Source of the DNA: Nephrocerus scutellatus
Lineage: Eukaryota > Arthropoda > Insecta > Diptera > Pipunculidae
Direction: 5' to 3'
NCBI GenBank assembly: GCA_947095585.1
Contig: OX352763.1
Span: 115,981,908-116,045,907 of the forward strand
Length of the DNA: 64,000 nt
A model generated the notes under the pieces. That model searched no databases. It was not told the DNA's origin and saw nothing but the letters and a program-made list of their open reading frames with translations. A program made the position numbers and the translations under genes. The first letter of the stretch is position 1. Each line of letters opens with the position of its first letter. Below are positions 10,949 to 19,930 of the stretch, piece by piece.

Positions 10949-12420
10949 TATGAACTTAGCACTGAAAATGTGACCAGTTAAGTGAAGGGAGACCCATAGA
11001 TTAATAGCATTAATAGCAGTATGGATCGGTAATGGAGAAGTAAACTTCTATATGTCCCAATTTTTGGGCTTGGGAGCTTTCACAATAAAGTAACTATTTT
11101 TTCAATAAAGTAACTATATTTTTCCCACTGAATCAAGAAGGAATGTGATATTTTTTGGGTTGGGGAATACTAGGAATAATATAGGACCTAGTACACTACC
11201 TTGAGGTACAACAGGTTTTATTTCCTTAAAAGTTCGTTGCTTATTTCTAAATCCAAATTGATATTTGGCTTTACCAATACTTCTTTTTTTTGTGGGAGCC
11301 CAGGACCGGACACCGGTCGTAGAGCCAATTATGATGATAATGATAAATATTTCTTCAATAATCTGAGCAGATTGCCTGTTAAATATCGATTTAATGAGTT
11401 TGATAGCACGTACTTTAAGCTTTTATGAACTTAGCACCGAAAATGGGAATAGTAGAGTGAAGGGAGATGGACCCATAGATTAATAGCGTAGAGATAATGG
11501 TAAATGGTAAGTAAACTTTTCTCTGTCACAATTTCTAGCTTTTCCAATTTTTGGCTTCCTTCAATATGTAAATATATTTCCCCCACTGTATGATAATATT
11601 TTGGGTTTGGGGAATACTAGGAGTAATATAGGTCCCAGCTTTTATTTCTTTAAAATCTTTATCTGTTTCTTATGTTGACTTGATACATAGTTGATTGCTT
11701 ATTTCTAGGAATAATTTTGGTACTAGTACACTAGCTTGAGGTACACCAGCTTTTATTTCCTTAAAATCTTAATACTTTTTATTCTGTTTCATTCTAAATA
11801 ATCTCTCTTTACCTGTTTATTCTGTTGACTTGATCCTTAATTGCTTATTTCTAGGAATAATATTGGTCCTAGTACACTACCTTGAGGTACACCAGCTTTT
11901 ATTTCCATAAAATCTGAATACTTTTCATTCTGTTTCATCATAAATATTTTCTGTTTATCTGATTTTTCTGTTGATTTGATAATTTGGCATTACCAGTATT
12001 TCTTCAATAATCTGAACAGATTGCCTGTTCAATATCGTTTTAATGAGTTTCGATAGAAAAGGTAACAGCAAAATTTGTCGGTACCTTTAGTTAGTTAGTT
12101 AGTGTTAGTTTACCTGGTAGGATTATTATCTCTGTGACTTTCCAGATTCATGGTACATGGAACATGGCTTTGATCGAAATGTAATTCGTCTAAGTCTAAT
12201 TATAGTTTTTCTTTGATTGTTTAAGGATTTCACCCGTTATTAGATCAAATCCCGGAGTTCTTCTAGGGTTGCTATTTAGTTTAATGTCTTATGCAATTTC
12301 ATTGTGGGATCGGACCGGACGTATGACGACTAACATTTCGTCGCATTTTTTCTGAAATGTGTGTTGATCCATTTTCTCTTCATATAGCTGGGAAATGTTT
12401 TCTAAGTAAATGGTTCATCA
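10949..12420 (-). mobile_element. Jockey-like LINE remnant, RT pieces repeatedly duplicated
   Basis: On the minus strand, 12300 to 12090 reads like the start of a Jockey-type RT (RTPGFDLITGEILKQSKK, then a worn WKVTEIIILPG). Further 3', the catalytic block GVPQGSVLGPILF can be read around 11880-11845 and in further damaged copies near 11740-11700 and 11215-11165. Local duplications explain this. A unit of about 146-150 bp repeats between 11672 and 11990, and a larger block repeats with an offset of about 475 bp (10951 versus 11426). All frames are broken. No tail or target duplication was identified. Confidence 0.7.
11283..11345 (+). mobile_element. RTE-A 3'-terminal scrap nested in Jockey remnant
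   Basis: The sequence from GTGGGAGCCCAGGACCGGAC to an ATGATGATAATGATA-like tail matches the extreme 3' end of RTE-A copies at 59500-59566 and 43968-44035. It interrupts the Jockey-like repeat: the uninterrupted version at 11990-12010 runs straight from TTACCAGTA into TTTCTTCAATAATC. It is a severely 5'-truncated LINE insertion of about 60 bp. Confidence 0.7.
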
Positions 12421-12720
12421 ATAAAGACAGAACATAACTTTCGGCGCTTCAAAAGATCAAGAGGCATCGGTTCTTTCGTTAGTTTGATATTGTAAGGGTG
12501 TAGGCCAAGATTCGCCACAGAATATATTGACTCGAATTTATCTACTAAAGCACGCACACAGCATGTCTTGTCGGACGATTATTACGACCAAAAATTAGAG
12601 TAGTTGGAGTTGCGACCACCGACTCAGAATTTCGGTAGTAATTTTCTAAACGTGGTTCTTTTGTGAACTTCACCATGATAAAAACGTAAGCCTTGACTGA
12701 CGTTCTAACATTGACGAATT
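12421..12720 (-). mobile_element. Mariner transposase scrap (5' region)
   Basis: This matches, with many gaps, the 5' part of the mariner copy at 46060-46500. It keeps the antisense of a KDQEASVLS-like segment before the HTH linker and the leader around CTTGACTGACGTTC. Only scattered transposase codons are preserved, and the DNA-binding HTH and catalytic domain are absent. It lies directly between the Jockey remnant and the CG-rich tandem array. Confidence 0.65.
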
Positions 12721-13280
12721 ATAAAAAGAGGTTAAGAGTGCGTGTGACGCGTATCGCAAGTCGCGTGTGGGGTTGAGTTTCTTTATAGCCACCTTCCGCA
12801 CGACCTAGAGAGCATAAATTTTGTAAGGAGGTCAGTGTCATAGACCGTTTCTGAGATCCTGCGTTGTCTGAGATGTCGCGAGTCGCGTTTGGGGCGTGTG
12901 ATACTTTCTTTTGACTTTTTTGACGTCCTTTGTAATCATCATTCACGCCACCTAGAGAAATTTTGTGAGAAGGTAAGGGTCATGGACCTTTTCATAGATG
13001 ATGCGTGTGACGCTTGCCGGCGGGTGTGATGCGTGGAAAAGTTGGATTTTTTGACTTTTTTTTTACTTCTTTGAAGTCCTTTCTAACCACGTTTCACACG
13101 ACCTAGAGAGCTGAAATTGTAAGCAAGTAAGTGTAAGTGAAATTGTAAGCAGCTCAGTGTCCTCGGCGGTTTCTGAGACGCGTGTGATGCGTGTAATAGT
13201 GGGTTAACTGTGAAATATACCCCACCTCAAGAACAGATAAAGAGCGTAACATGCGTGTGGCGTGTGGTTGGTGGTATATG
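12721..13280. repeat. CG-rich tandem array, about 150-bp units
   Basis: Three or four degenerate units carry CGCGTGT-type CpG-rich blocks, a T-rich spacer, and the hallmark CACGACCTAGAGAG followed by GAAATTTTGT. ACCTAGAG occurs at 12803, 12950 and 13101, a spacing of 147 and 151 bp. The same consensus recurs at 27290-27750 and, worn, at 63830-64000. No coding potential is seen. It may be part of a larger non-autonomous element. Confidence 0.75.
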
Positions 13281-14792
13281 TTAGCTTGGGAATTTCATTT
13301 TTTGGGCATCATTTTGTCAGCTTCCTTAAGTACTCACTTATAGATTTGTCTTTGTATTCATTTATTATTTAAAGTTCATCTTTGGATAACATTTTTGAAA
13401 GTTCTAAATTTTGCACTGCTACCCATCAAATTTTGTATACTCTCCTTACTGGAAGTTGTTTCAAAAATGTAAAGCAAAGTCAAAGCATGATGCCAAAAGG
13501 GCGTATCTATAGATTGTTTACCCTGCAGCCTACAATTTGAATAATTACATTTAAAAAGATTTTTCCTATCTTCAATACCTGTCCTTGTTTTCGGTTATTT
13601 GCATAACAAACACAAACCAAAATGATATGCAAATCGAATAATATTTTTCCCGTCATTCATCCCGTAGAGCACACGAGCTCTGGCAGTAGCAATCGTAACT
13701 AAAGATACAAAAAGCGTCTACATTGAAAGTCTAAGACACGCGACTTGAATACATTCGCTTTGCCGAAATTTAGACCTATTTGTTCTGTGGTCTTTGGCTC
13801 CCTTTCCTTTGTAAGCCTCCTGTTAGTTTTAATTAAGTATTCGAACATCCTGCATAAATGTAATTTGAGTGATTTGTCTGTTTTCCTGTCTCGCACAGGA
13901 TAAGGATAATTTTATTTGTCTCTGAGGTTCAATTTCTTTATACAAGAAGAGTGCCGCCTACATATCTTCTGCTGTCCTGGAATAATAGGGAAAAATCTTT
14001 TATCAATTTATTCGTTATTTAGAGTCCCGCACTAACAGTACTTCAGGAAAATGTAAATTTTGCAGCAAATATCGTAGAAAATTGTAAATTAAGAAGAGGG
14101 TCAAGTGGTATGCCCTGTGTGAGTTTAGAGTTCAATTAAGGAGGGTCGGTGAATGTTTGCAATTAGTGGTCGATAACTTTCTACAAAGCTGTTTATCTTA
14201 TAAGCATCTGGAACATAACTCTTTGGGAATCTCCCCATCGATGGGACTATTTGCTCATTATCAACTGTGAAATAACGCGTAGTATCTTCGCGAGATTGTC
14301 TTCGCGGTCCGTAATTGCTTTGCAACTCACAACTAAACAAACAACGCCGTTAATTTGTGCAAATAATTATTTACTTAGAATTTGTTTTGTTTGCCCTTTG
14401 TTTGTTCAAATATATGAAGAGGAGAAGAGCCGAGCATTTAAATGGAATCTGTCGATTATGCAATCGAAACTCTGTAGATATTTAATATCACTATGTACTG
14501 TGATTTTGTGTACAAATAATGTTTTTTACCAACGTTTTATAAGCCAATAAGAAAACGAGTCTTCGTATAGAATACTAGCGGCTTGGGGGCATTTTGCACA
14601 GTGCATAACCAAAAAGAGAGCGCTCGGCTCCTTCTTATTCAATTCTGTTCATAAAAACTGATGTTTTTGAAAAAAAAAAACTGACGATTATACCTCACAC
14701 CCTCGGAAAAATAGCAGTTCGTGTTCTTGGAATACCAACTAAATGTGCACAAATTTATAAAAAAAATATCAATTCTTGAAAATATGTTTTAG
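13281..14792. other. No recognisable gene
   Basis: AT-rich DNA. Frames such as 14251-14550 (plus) and 14125-14340 (minus) lack known motifs and are probably chance. Confidence 0.45.
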
Positions 14793-15005
14793 GTTTTTTT
14801 TTTGTAACTAGCGCATGCCTAAAGGGGTAAGCACTCTTATAAAGCTCGGCTATAAGCTTGGAACAGGGTGGGCGGTAAAAAAAAGGAGGAAAAAAGAAGA
14901 GATGTCTACGAGCTTGTGTTTTGAATGCATGTGTATCACAGTGATTTGGAAAGACAGAGCTTGGCAAAGCATTTCCACACACGTGTTGTACGGCTGGGGA
15001 ACGAA
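14793..15005 (-). mobile_element. LINE-H 3' end with poly(A) tail
   Basis: The minus strand encodes GNALPSSVFPNHCDTHAFKT, which matches NALPSSVFPHHYDPQTFKT at 38205-38260 on the plus strand. A similar 3' UTR and an A-rich tail (T run at 14793-14803 on the plus strand) follow. It is a short 5'-truncated insertion of a poly(A)-tailed LINE. Confidence 0.7.
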
Positions 15006-15019
15006 TCCTTGAACATAAT

Positions 15020-15420
15020 TGTACCGTCTCAGGCTAACGCATCGCTCAGGATTTTCGCTCGCCTCAAGCTCATGCCTACAAATCTCTCAGGATTTACGCT
15101 TGTCTCAGCGTTCACGTCAAGGTGTCACTCAGGATTAACGATCGTCAGGCTCACGATCACGAACCGCTCAGGAGTCTCGATCGTCTTAGGCTAAAACATC
15201 GCTCAGAAGTCTCGATCGTCTCAGAGGCTAACGCATCGCTCAGGGTGCAACGATCAGGCTTCCGTACACTTCACACGCAAAGGCTCACACAAAAGTCGCA
15301 CGAAGGCTTACGCACTCAGGCTCTCTTCAAGGATCGCCCGGTTCACGACATCAGCGCTCACGTTATGGATCACTTAGTTAAGGATCTTTTAGGATTACGT
15401 TGCTCAGGCTAGCGCATCGT
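15020..15420. repeat. Degenerate 35-42 bp minisatellite (CGCTCAGGATT unit)
   Basis: CGCTCAGG-like starts occur at 15043, 15084, 15126, 15165, 15200 and 15237. Each is followed by TCGATCGTCTCAGGCTAACG-type sequence, giving periods of 35-42 bp. More worn units run to about 15420. It is richer in GC than the flanks. Similar phrases (GCTCACGTCAAGGTGTCGCT) appear at 58265-58330, so the unit is dispersed. Confidence 0.75.
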
Positions 15421-15539
15421 TAAATTACAATACATTATAAGAAATAAGAAAATAAAGAAGCTAATTCGAAGAGTCGTCAACTAGAAATTTTATTGTAACC
15501 ACCCTTTTTTTAACCATGGTCACGCTGAGTTTACGCCGG

Positions 15540-17081
15540 CTGTGAAAACTCCGTTACAGTGGGGTACGACAAGGTTGCATTCTATCGTTGATACTTTTTT
15601 TTGTTTGGTGATTAGTGATATGCTTTGCGCAGCTTTATCTACTGGAAACGGAGGAATTCGTTGGACTCTTACATCTCAACTCAAACATCTGGACTACGCT
15701 GACGACGTTTGTTTAGGATTATGGAGCTGCACCAAATGACAACAAATGTGGAAAGGGAGGAAAAGATTAATTCTGCCAAAACCAAAATCATCAACCTCGG
15801 CACTAACTCAGTAACTCAAGTTAACATTGCAGGACAACCGGTAGAGAGAGTAGACAGTTTCCAGTATCTTGGGAGTATTGTCTCGACCGAAGTTCGAACT
15901 GAACAGGACATTGTCAACCGAATCGGCAAATCAATTTCAGTGTTTGGAATGATGTCAATTTTTGCAAGCCCGAAGGGCGAAGCTAATAATCAGAGGACAA
16001 GAAAATTTTTCTAGCGTATGTGTGTCGGTTTGTGGGTTTGTGGGTTTGTCAGTTTGTCCGGTTGTCCGGTTGTGTATCGCGACTTCTACCAGTCAGAATT
16101 TGATGGGACTTGTTTTCAAACAATTGGTATGCGCTTGGCTTGCGTGTCGCGCGTCGCGTATGGCGCGTGTATTTTTTTTTTAATTACTTGTTTTAAAACA
16201 TGGCTTGCTATAACGTGACGCGTGTCGCGCGTTTTTTTTAAATACTTGTTTTAAAATTTGGCTTGTGATGACTTGACGCGCGTCACATGTCGCGTGTGGC
16301 GCGTGTCAATTTTTATTTTTTAAATAAGTTATTGTTTTAAAACTTGACTTGCGATGACGTGACGCGTATCACGCACGCACACATCTACCGGTCAGAATTT
16401 TTTGTTTTAAAACAATTGTTAAGCGCTCAGCTTGCGATGGTGTAATTTTGAGTTTTTTTTTTATTCATAGGGGTTAGGAGAAAAAAAATGTTTATTTTAA
16501 AAATAAAATCCTTTCAATATAATCCAGTCTTTTGGCTGAATTACAACTATCCATATGGCGAGCTGGGAAGCTCGCTTTACTATCTTATGGCGAAGCAATG
16601 CTTAAACATCAAGCTACGACTGTTCCGTACAAATATTGAATATGTGCTGTTATATGGGTGCAGAACTTGAAAGGTGACCGCTACTATCACAAAAAGATTA
16701 CAAACGATCGTGAATAGGTGCCTACGGAACATCTTAAGGATTTTCTGGCCTAACCGTGTCTCTAACAAACATCTTTACCAGAGAACGGGTCAGGAAACGA
16801 TGGGCACAACCACCCAACGACGGAAGTGACAGTGGATTGGTCGTACACTCCGAAAAGACGACAGTTCCATAGCAAACTACGCAATGCAATGGAATCCATT
16901 ATCTCAAGATGGTAGAAGAACGGGTCGTCCGAGAAACACATGGCGCAGAACAGTTGAGGAGGAGACACGACAATTGGGGAAGCGTTAGACAGAGCTGAAG
17001 ATCAGTGCCAGGAATCGTACGCGATGCAGCAAGGGAGTAGTAGAGGCCCTAAGTAATATAGGACATAAGTAAGTAAGTAAG
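15540..17081 (+). mobile_element. RTE-B LINE, RT palm to 3' tail, split by an insertion
   Basis: The plus strand carries the middle and end of an RTE-like ORF2. A damaged LVISDMLCAALSTGNGG is followed by LDYADDVCL (catalytic YADD, about 15690-15716), AKTKIINLGTNSV (15776-15815) and SFQYLGSIVSTE (15855-15890). Homology stops after 15956, resumes at 16586 (MAKQCLNIKLRLFRTNIE) and runs through LYGCRT, NRCLRNILRIFWPNR and GRPRNTWRRTVEEETRQLG to a TAAG-repeat tail at 17065-17081. The 629 bp between are a foreign repeat. Stops and frameshifts show that it is not functional. Other copies are at 40140-41310, 48406-50260 and 55012-56290. Confidence 0.85.
15957..16585 (+). mobile_element. Helitron-like non-autonomous insertion in RTE-B
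   Basis: This 629-bp segment interrupts RTE-B between GATGTC and TATGGCGAAGC, as shown by the continuous copies at 55870 and 48550. It starts with GCCCGAAGGGCGAAGCTAAT, contains TTTGTCAG-like repeats and then 55-90 bp CpG-rich units (TGTTTTAAAAC ... GACGCGTGTCGCGCG). Near its right end a perfect 7-bp hairpin (GCGAGCT-GGGA-AGCTCGC, 16558-16575) lies 10 bases before the junction, as expected for a Helitron 3' end. The last bases are not a textbook CTRR, so the class is tentative. The left side appears truncated relative to the copy at 30020-30410. Confidence 0.6.
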
Positions 17082-17215
17082 ACTCTATAATGATGAGATG
17101 ACAGAGAGTTTCTCGTCACGTGTGTGGGAATAAAAGATTCCTAAGACTCCATAATGATGAGATGACAGAAAGTTTATCGTCACGTGTGTGGGACTAAACG
17201 TTTCCCGAGACTACA
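17078..17215. repeat. Two-and-a-half copies of a 66-bp tandem unit
   Basis: The unit AGACTCTATAATGATGAGAT plus a GTTTCTCGTCACGTGTGTGG stretch recurs at about 17079, 17145 and, partially, 17209. It resembles the RTE-A C-terminal segment around 59275-59300, so a piece of LINE coding DNA seems to have been locally duplicated. Confidence 0.7.
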
Positions 17216-17678
17216 TAATGATGAGATGAGCGTTACATTGTGAAGAGAATAAAGCTTAGTACGCTCCACTGGGCTTAATCCACTTTCGGATTAAATTGAA
17301 TACCTGTCGGGAAGACTTCACTCCAAGGTTCTTTTCGGACACAAATTGTAATGCGACAATAAACGTTCACCCATTAAAATATGTGCCCCGTAGTACCAAC
17401 GCGACCTTTGAGAGACCTGGCATCAATGGCCTCAGTACTTACTTACTTATATGTTATTGTGAATAAGAATTATAAATAAACAAAGAAATTGAAAAAAATT
17501 GAAATTCGTTCGGTATGGCTGCCTGAGCGGCTGAAGAAGCAGACCCTATCACCACATTCATCAGAAACATCGAACCACAATTGCCAATAGGGTAGCAAGC
17601 TTTCCTAGGTTACATCAAAGTGCTGCAGTTTGTACCAACAGTCCATTCATTTTATTGTTCCGAAATGTCCAATTATCC
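17216..17678. other. No recognisable gene; short CTTA run
   Basis: A few bases of TTACTTACTTA (near 17438-17450) could be the tail of a minus-strand RTE-B scrap. Otherwise I see nothing I can name up to the target-site duplication of LINE-alpha. Confidence 0.4.
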
Positions 17679-17687
17679 TATTAATGG

Positions 17688-19921
17688 AGAGATGTGCGAG
17701 TTCTATTCTTACCAAAAGGAGGAAAGAAATCCCCCGAGGATACTAGGTCGTATAGACCTATCAGTCTTACATCCTTCATCCTAAAGTCTATGGAGAAAAT
17801 AATAGGCCATTACGTAAGATCGAATGCTCTCCAACGAACTCCCTTGAATACCAGCCAACACGCATACCAGACTGGTAAATCGACGGAAACAGCACTACAT
17901 GAGCTGACAACGGAAATCGAAGACACACTTCGAAGCAAAGAAATGGTATTATGCGCCTTCATCGACATACAAGGCGCTTTTGACAACACAAGCTTCGAAG
18001 TAATTCAAACACAATCCAGATCAAGGGGCATCGACTCCTCTACCATAGGATGGGTCATGAGCATGCTAAGAAGCAGGAAGATTCAAGCCTCATTCGGCGA
18101 GGAAAGCATCACAATAGCGGCAACCAGAGGCTGCCCACAAGGTGGTGTCCTATCGCCCCTTCTGTGGCTATTAGTGATGGATCAGCTGCTCGCTAGGCTA
18201 GAAAACAACGGCCTAACTAATATTAGCTATGCAGATGACCTAGTCCTAGTAGTTCGCGGCAAATTCGAGAGCACGATAACAGATCGCATGCAGGTTGCTC
18301 TCAAACAAGTCAAAGACTGGTGTAAAGAGGTTGGACTAAGCGTCAATCCTGACAAGATAGTTTGCACCCTATTCACCAAAAGACAAAAAATAACGCTACC
18401 AGCAATACAATTCCAAGGCAAAACCATTCAATTAATGCCAGAAGCTAAATATTTAGGGTTACTGTTTGACAAAAAACTAACATGGAACCCCCACATATCA
18501 TATATCACAAACAAAGCTAATAAAGCTTACTTTGCCTGTCAGCGTATGTTTGGCAAAACGTGGGGAATAAACCCGCAAATTACTCTCTGGCTATACCAAA
18601 GCATAATCAGACCCAGGATCACATACGCGGCCCTGGTTTGGTGGCCAAAAACAGAGCAATCAACGACACGCTCAAAACTGAACAAAATTCAAAGACTAAT
18701 ATGTCTAAGTGCAACGGGTGCAGCTAAGAGCTGCCCAACGGCAGCGCTGGAAAAACTTCTAGGACTTCCTCCCCTGCACATACACATCAAAAGCGAGGCT
18801 GTAGCAAGAGCCACAAAACTAGAAATACTTAAACAAATAAAGACAAACAAACTAGGACACACCAGCATCATAACCAAAATAGACTTGGAATATGTAACTG
18901 TCCAACCATCAGACCTAATGATAAAAACTACTAATTTCAACAGGAATTTTTCAATTAAAATACCCGATCGGAATCAAGTTGAAAATATCATAAGTACCAT
19001 TCCAAACCATGCATCCATCTGGTACACAGACGGATCAAAAACAAACACAGGAACCGGAGCAGGAGTATTCGGACCCAGAATAACCCTACGAATACCCCTA
19101 GGAAGATCTCCAACAGTATTCCAGGCAGAAACTATAGCAATAGAAGCCTGCGTACTGGAATGTACTAAAAGAAAGTACAGAAGAACCGAGATCTATGTGA
19201 TCTCAGACAGTCAAGCAGCATTGCTAGCATTAAAAGGTCCAGTCTTTTACTCTAAAACAACGTGGAGCTGTTTCCGCCACTTAGAAGAACTGGCCAAAAA
19301 CAACAAAATCACACTTATGTGGTCTCCCGGACACTCAGGCATATCAGGAAACGAGGCAGCAGACCTATGCGCAAGAGAAGGCGCAGAAGGAATTTTCACT
19401 GGCCCAGAACCCAGCATTGCCTATTCCAAATGTCATATCAACAGAAAAATTAAAGAGTGGGAAAACGCTACTATCGAAGCAGAATGGAATTCTTCGCCTG
19501 GGATGAGACAAGCCAAGAAGCTTCTAAACTACAACATTAGTCATATGGACAGGGCCATCAAACTGGACCGCCATACACTAAGAACACTAATCTGGTATAT
19601 GACAGGACATGGCCCATTCCGAGACCACCTCTTGAAAATAGGCAAATCCCAATCGGACCGCTGCCGATTCTGTAACGAGGCAAAGGAAACGTCAGAGCAT
19701 ATACTCTTCGTATGCGTAGCCCTCACCCAGAAAAGAATGAAACATCTCAAGGCCTATACGGTTCCATGGCCGAATGCCAGACCAATCGCATTGTCAGACG
19801 TGGTGGCATTTACGAAGGAACTGAACAACCACATAATGTGGTAAAACGTCAGGGACGCACAATAGACCTAAAGGTCGCAGTGCTCAGGGCTGTTCGGCCC
19901 CACCTAATATAATAATAATAA
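17688..19921 (+). mobile_element. LINE-alpha, 5'-truncated, near-intact ORF2 3' part
   Basis: The element begins abruptly inside the RT coding region and ends in a TAATAATAA-type tail at about 19905-19921. The 9-bp sequence TATTAATGG occurs just before (17679-17687) and just after it (19922-19930). This fits a target-site duplication made by target-primed reverse transcription with 5' truncation. Because the duplication overlaps a TGG codon that also fits the RT homology, its exact edge is uncertain by a few bases. The reading frame is uninterrupted, so insertion is probably recent. Confidence 0.85.
17694..19844 (+). CDS. LINE-alpha ORF2 fragment: reverse transcriptase + RNase H
   Basis: The frame is 716 codons and opens at a GTG, because the LINE is truncated here; it is not a true start. 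RT motifs: FIDIQGAFDN (residues 89-98, catalytic Asp91), RGCPQGGVLSPLL (145 onward) and YADDL (179-183, the catalytic pair). The thumb region contains NPHISYITNKANKAYFACQR. RNase H motifs: YTDGSK (Asp446), QAETIAIEA (Glu479), SDSQAAL (Asp505) and HSGISGNEAAD (His547, Asp557). A CX2CX8HX4C knuckle occupies 657-674. All catalytic residues are present, but the N-terminal AP endonuclease is gone, so autonomous retrotransposition is not expected. A downstream TAA ends it before a short 3' UTR. It belongs to the RNase H-bearing I/R1/LOA group by architecture. Confidence 0.9.
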   Translation: MRVLFLPKGGKKSPEDTRSYRPISLTSFILKSMEKIIGHYVRSNALQRTPLNTSQHAYQTGKSTETALHELTTEIEDTLRSKEMVLCAFIDIQGAFDNTSFEVIQTQSRSRGIDSSTIGWVMSMLRSRKIQASFGEESITIAATRGCPQGGVLSPLLWLLVMDQLLARLENNGLTNISYADDLVLVVRGKFESTITDRMQVALKQVKDWCKEVGLSVNPDKIVCTLFTKRQKITLPAIQFQGKTIQLMPEAKYLGLLFDKKLTWNPHISYITNKANKAYFACQRMFGKTWGINPQITLWLYQSIIRPRITYAALVWWPKTEQSTTRSKLNKIQRLICLSATGAAKSCPTAALEKLLGLPPLHIHIKSEAVARATKLEILKQIKTNKLGHTSIITKIDLEYVTVQPSDLMIKTTNFNRNFSIKIPDRNQVENIISTIPNHASIWYTDGSKTNTGTGAGVFGPRITLRIPLGRSPTVFQAETIAIEACVLECTKRKYRRTEIYVISDSQAALLALKGPVFYSKTTWSCFRHLEELAKNNKITLMWSPGHSGISGNEAADLCAREGAEGIFTGPEPSIAYSKCHINRKIKEWENATIEAEWNSSPGMRQAKKLLNYNISHMDRAIKLDRHTLRTLIWYMTGHGPFRDHLLKIGKSQSDRCRFCNEAKETSEHILFVCVALTQKRMKHLKAYTVPWPNARPIALSDVVAFTKELNNHIMW

Positions 19922-19930
19922 TATTAATGG

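Noticed and set aside
12719..12946. 75-codon minus frame over the CG-rich array
   Set aside because: It lies within a tandem non-coding repeat and shows no motif.
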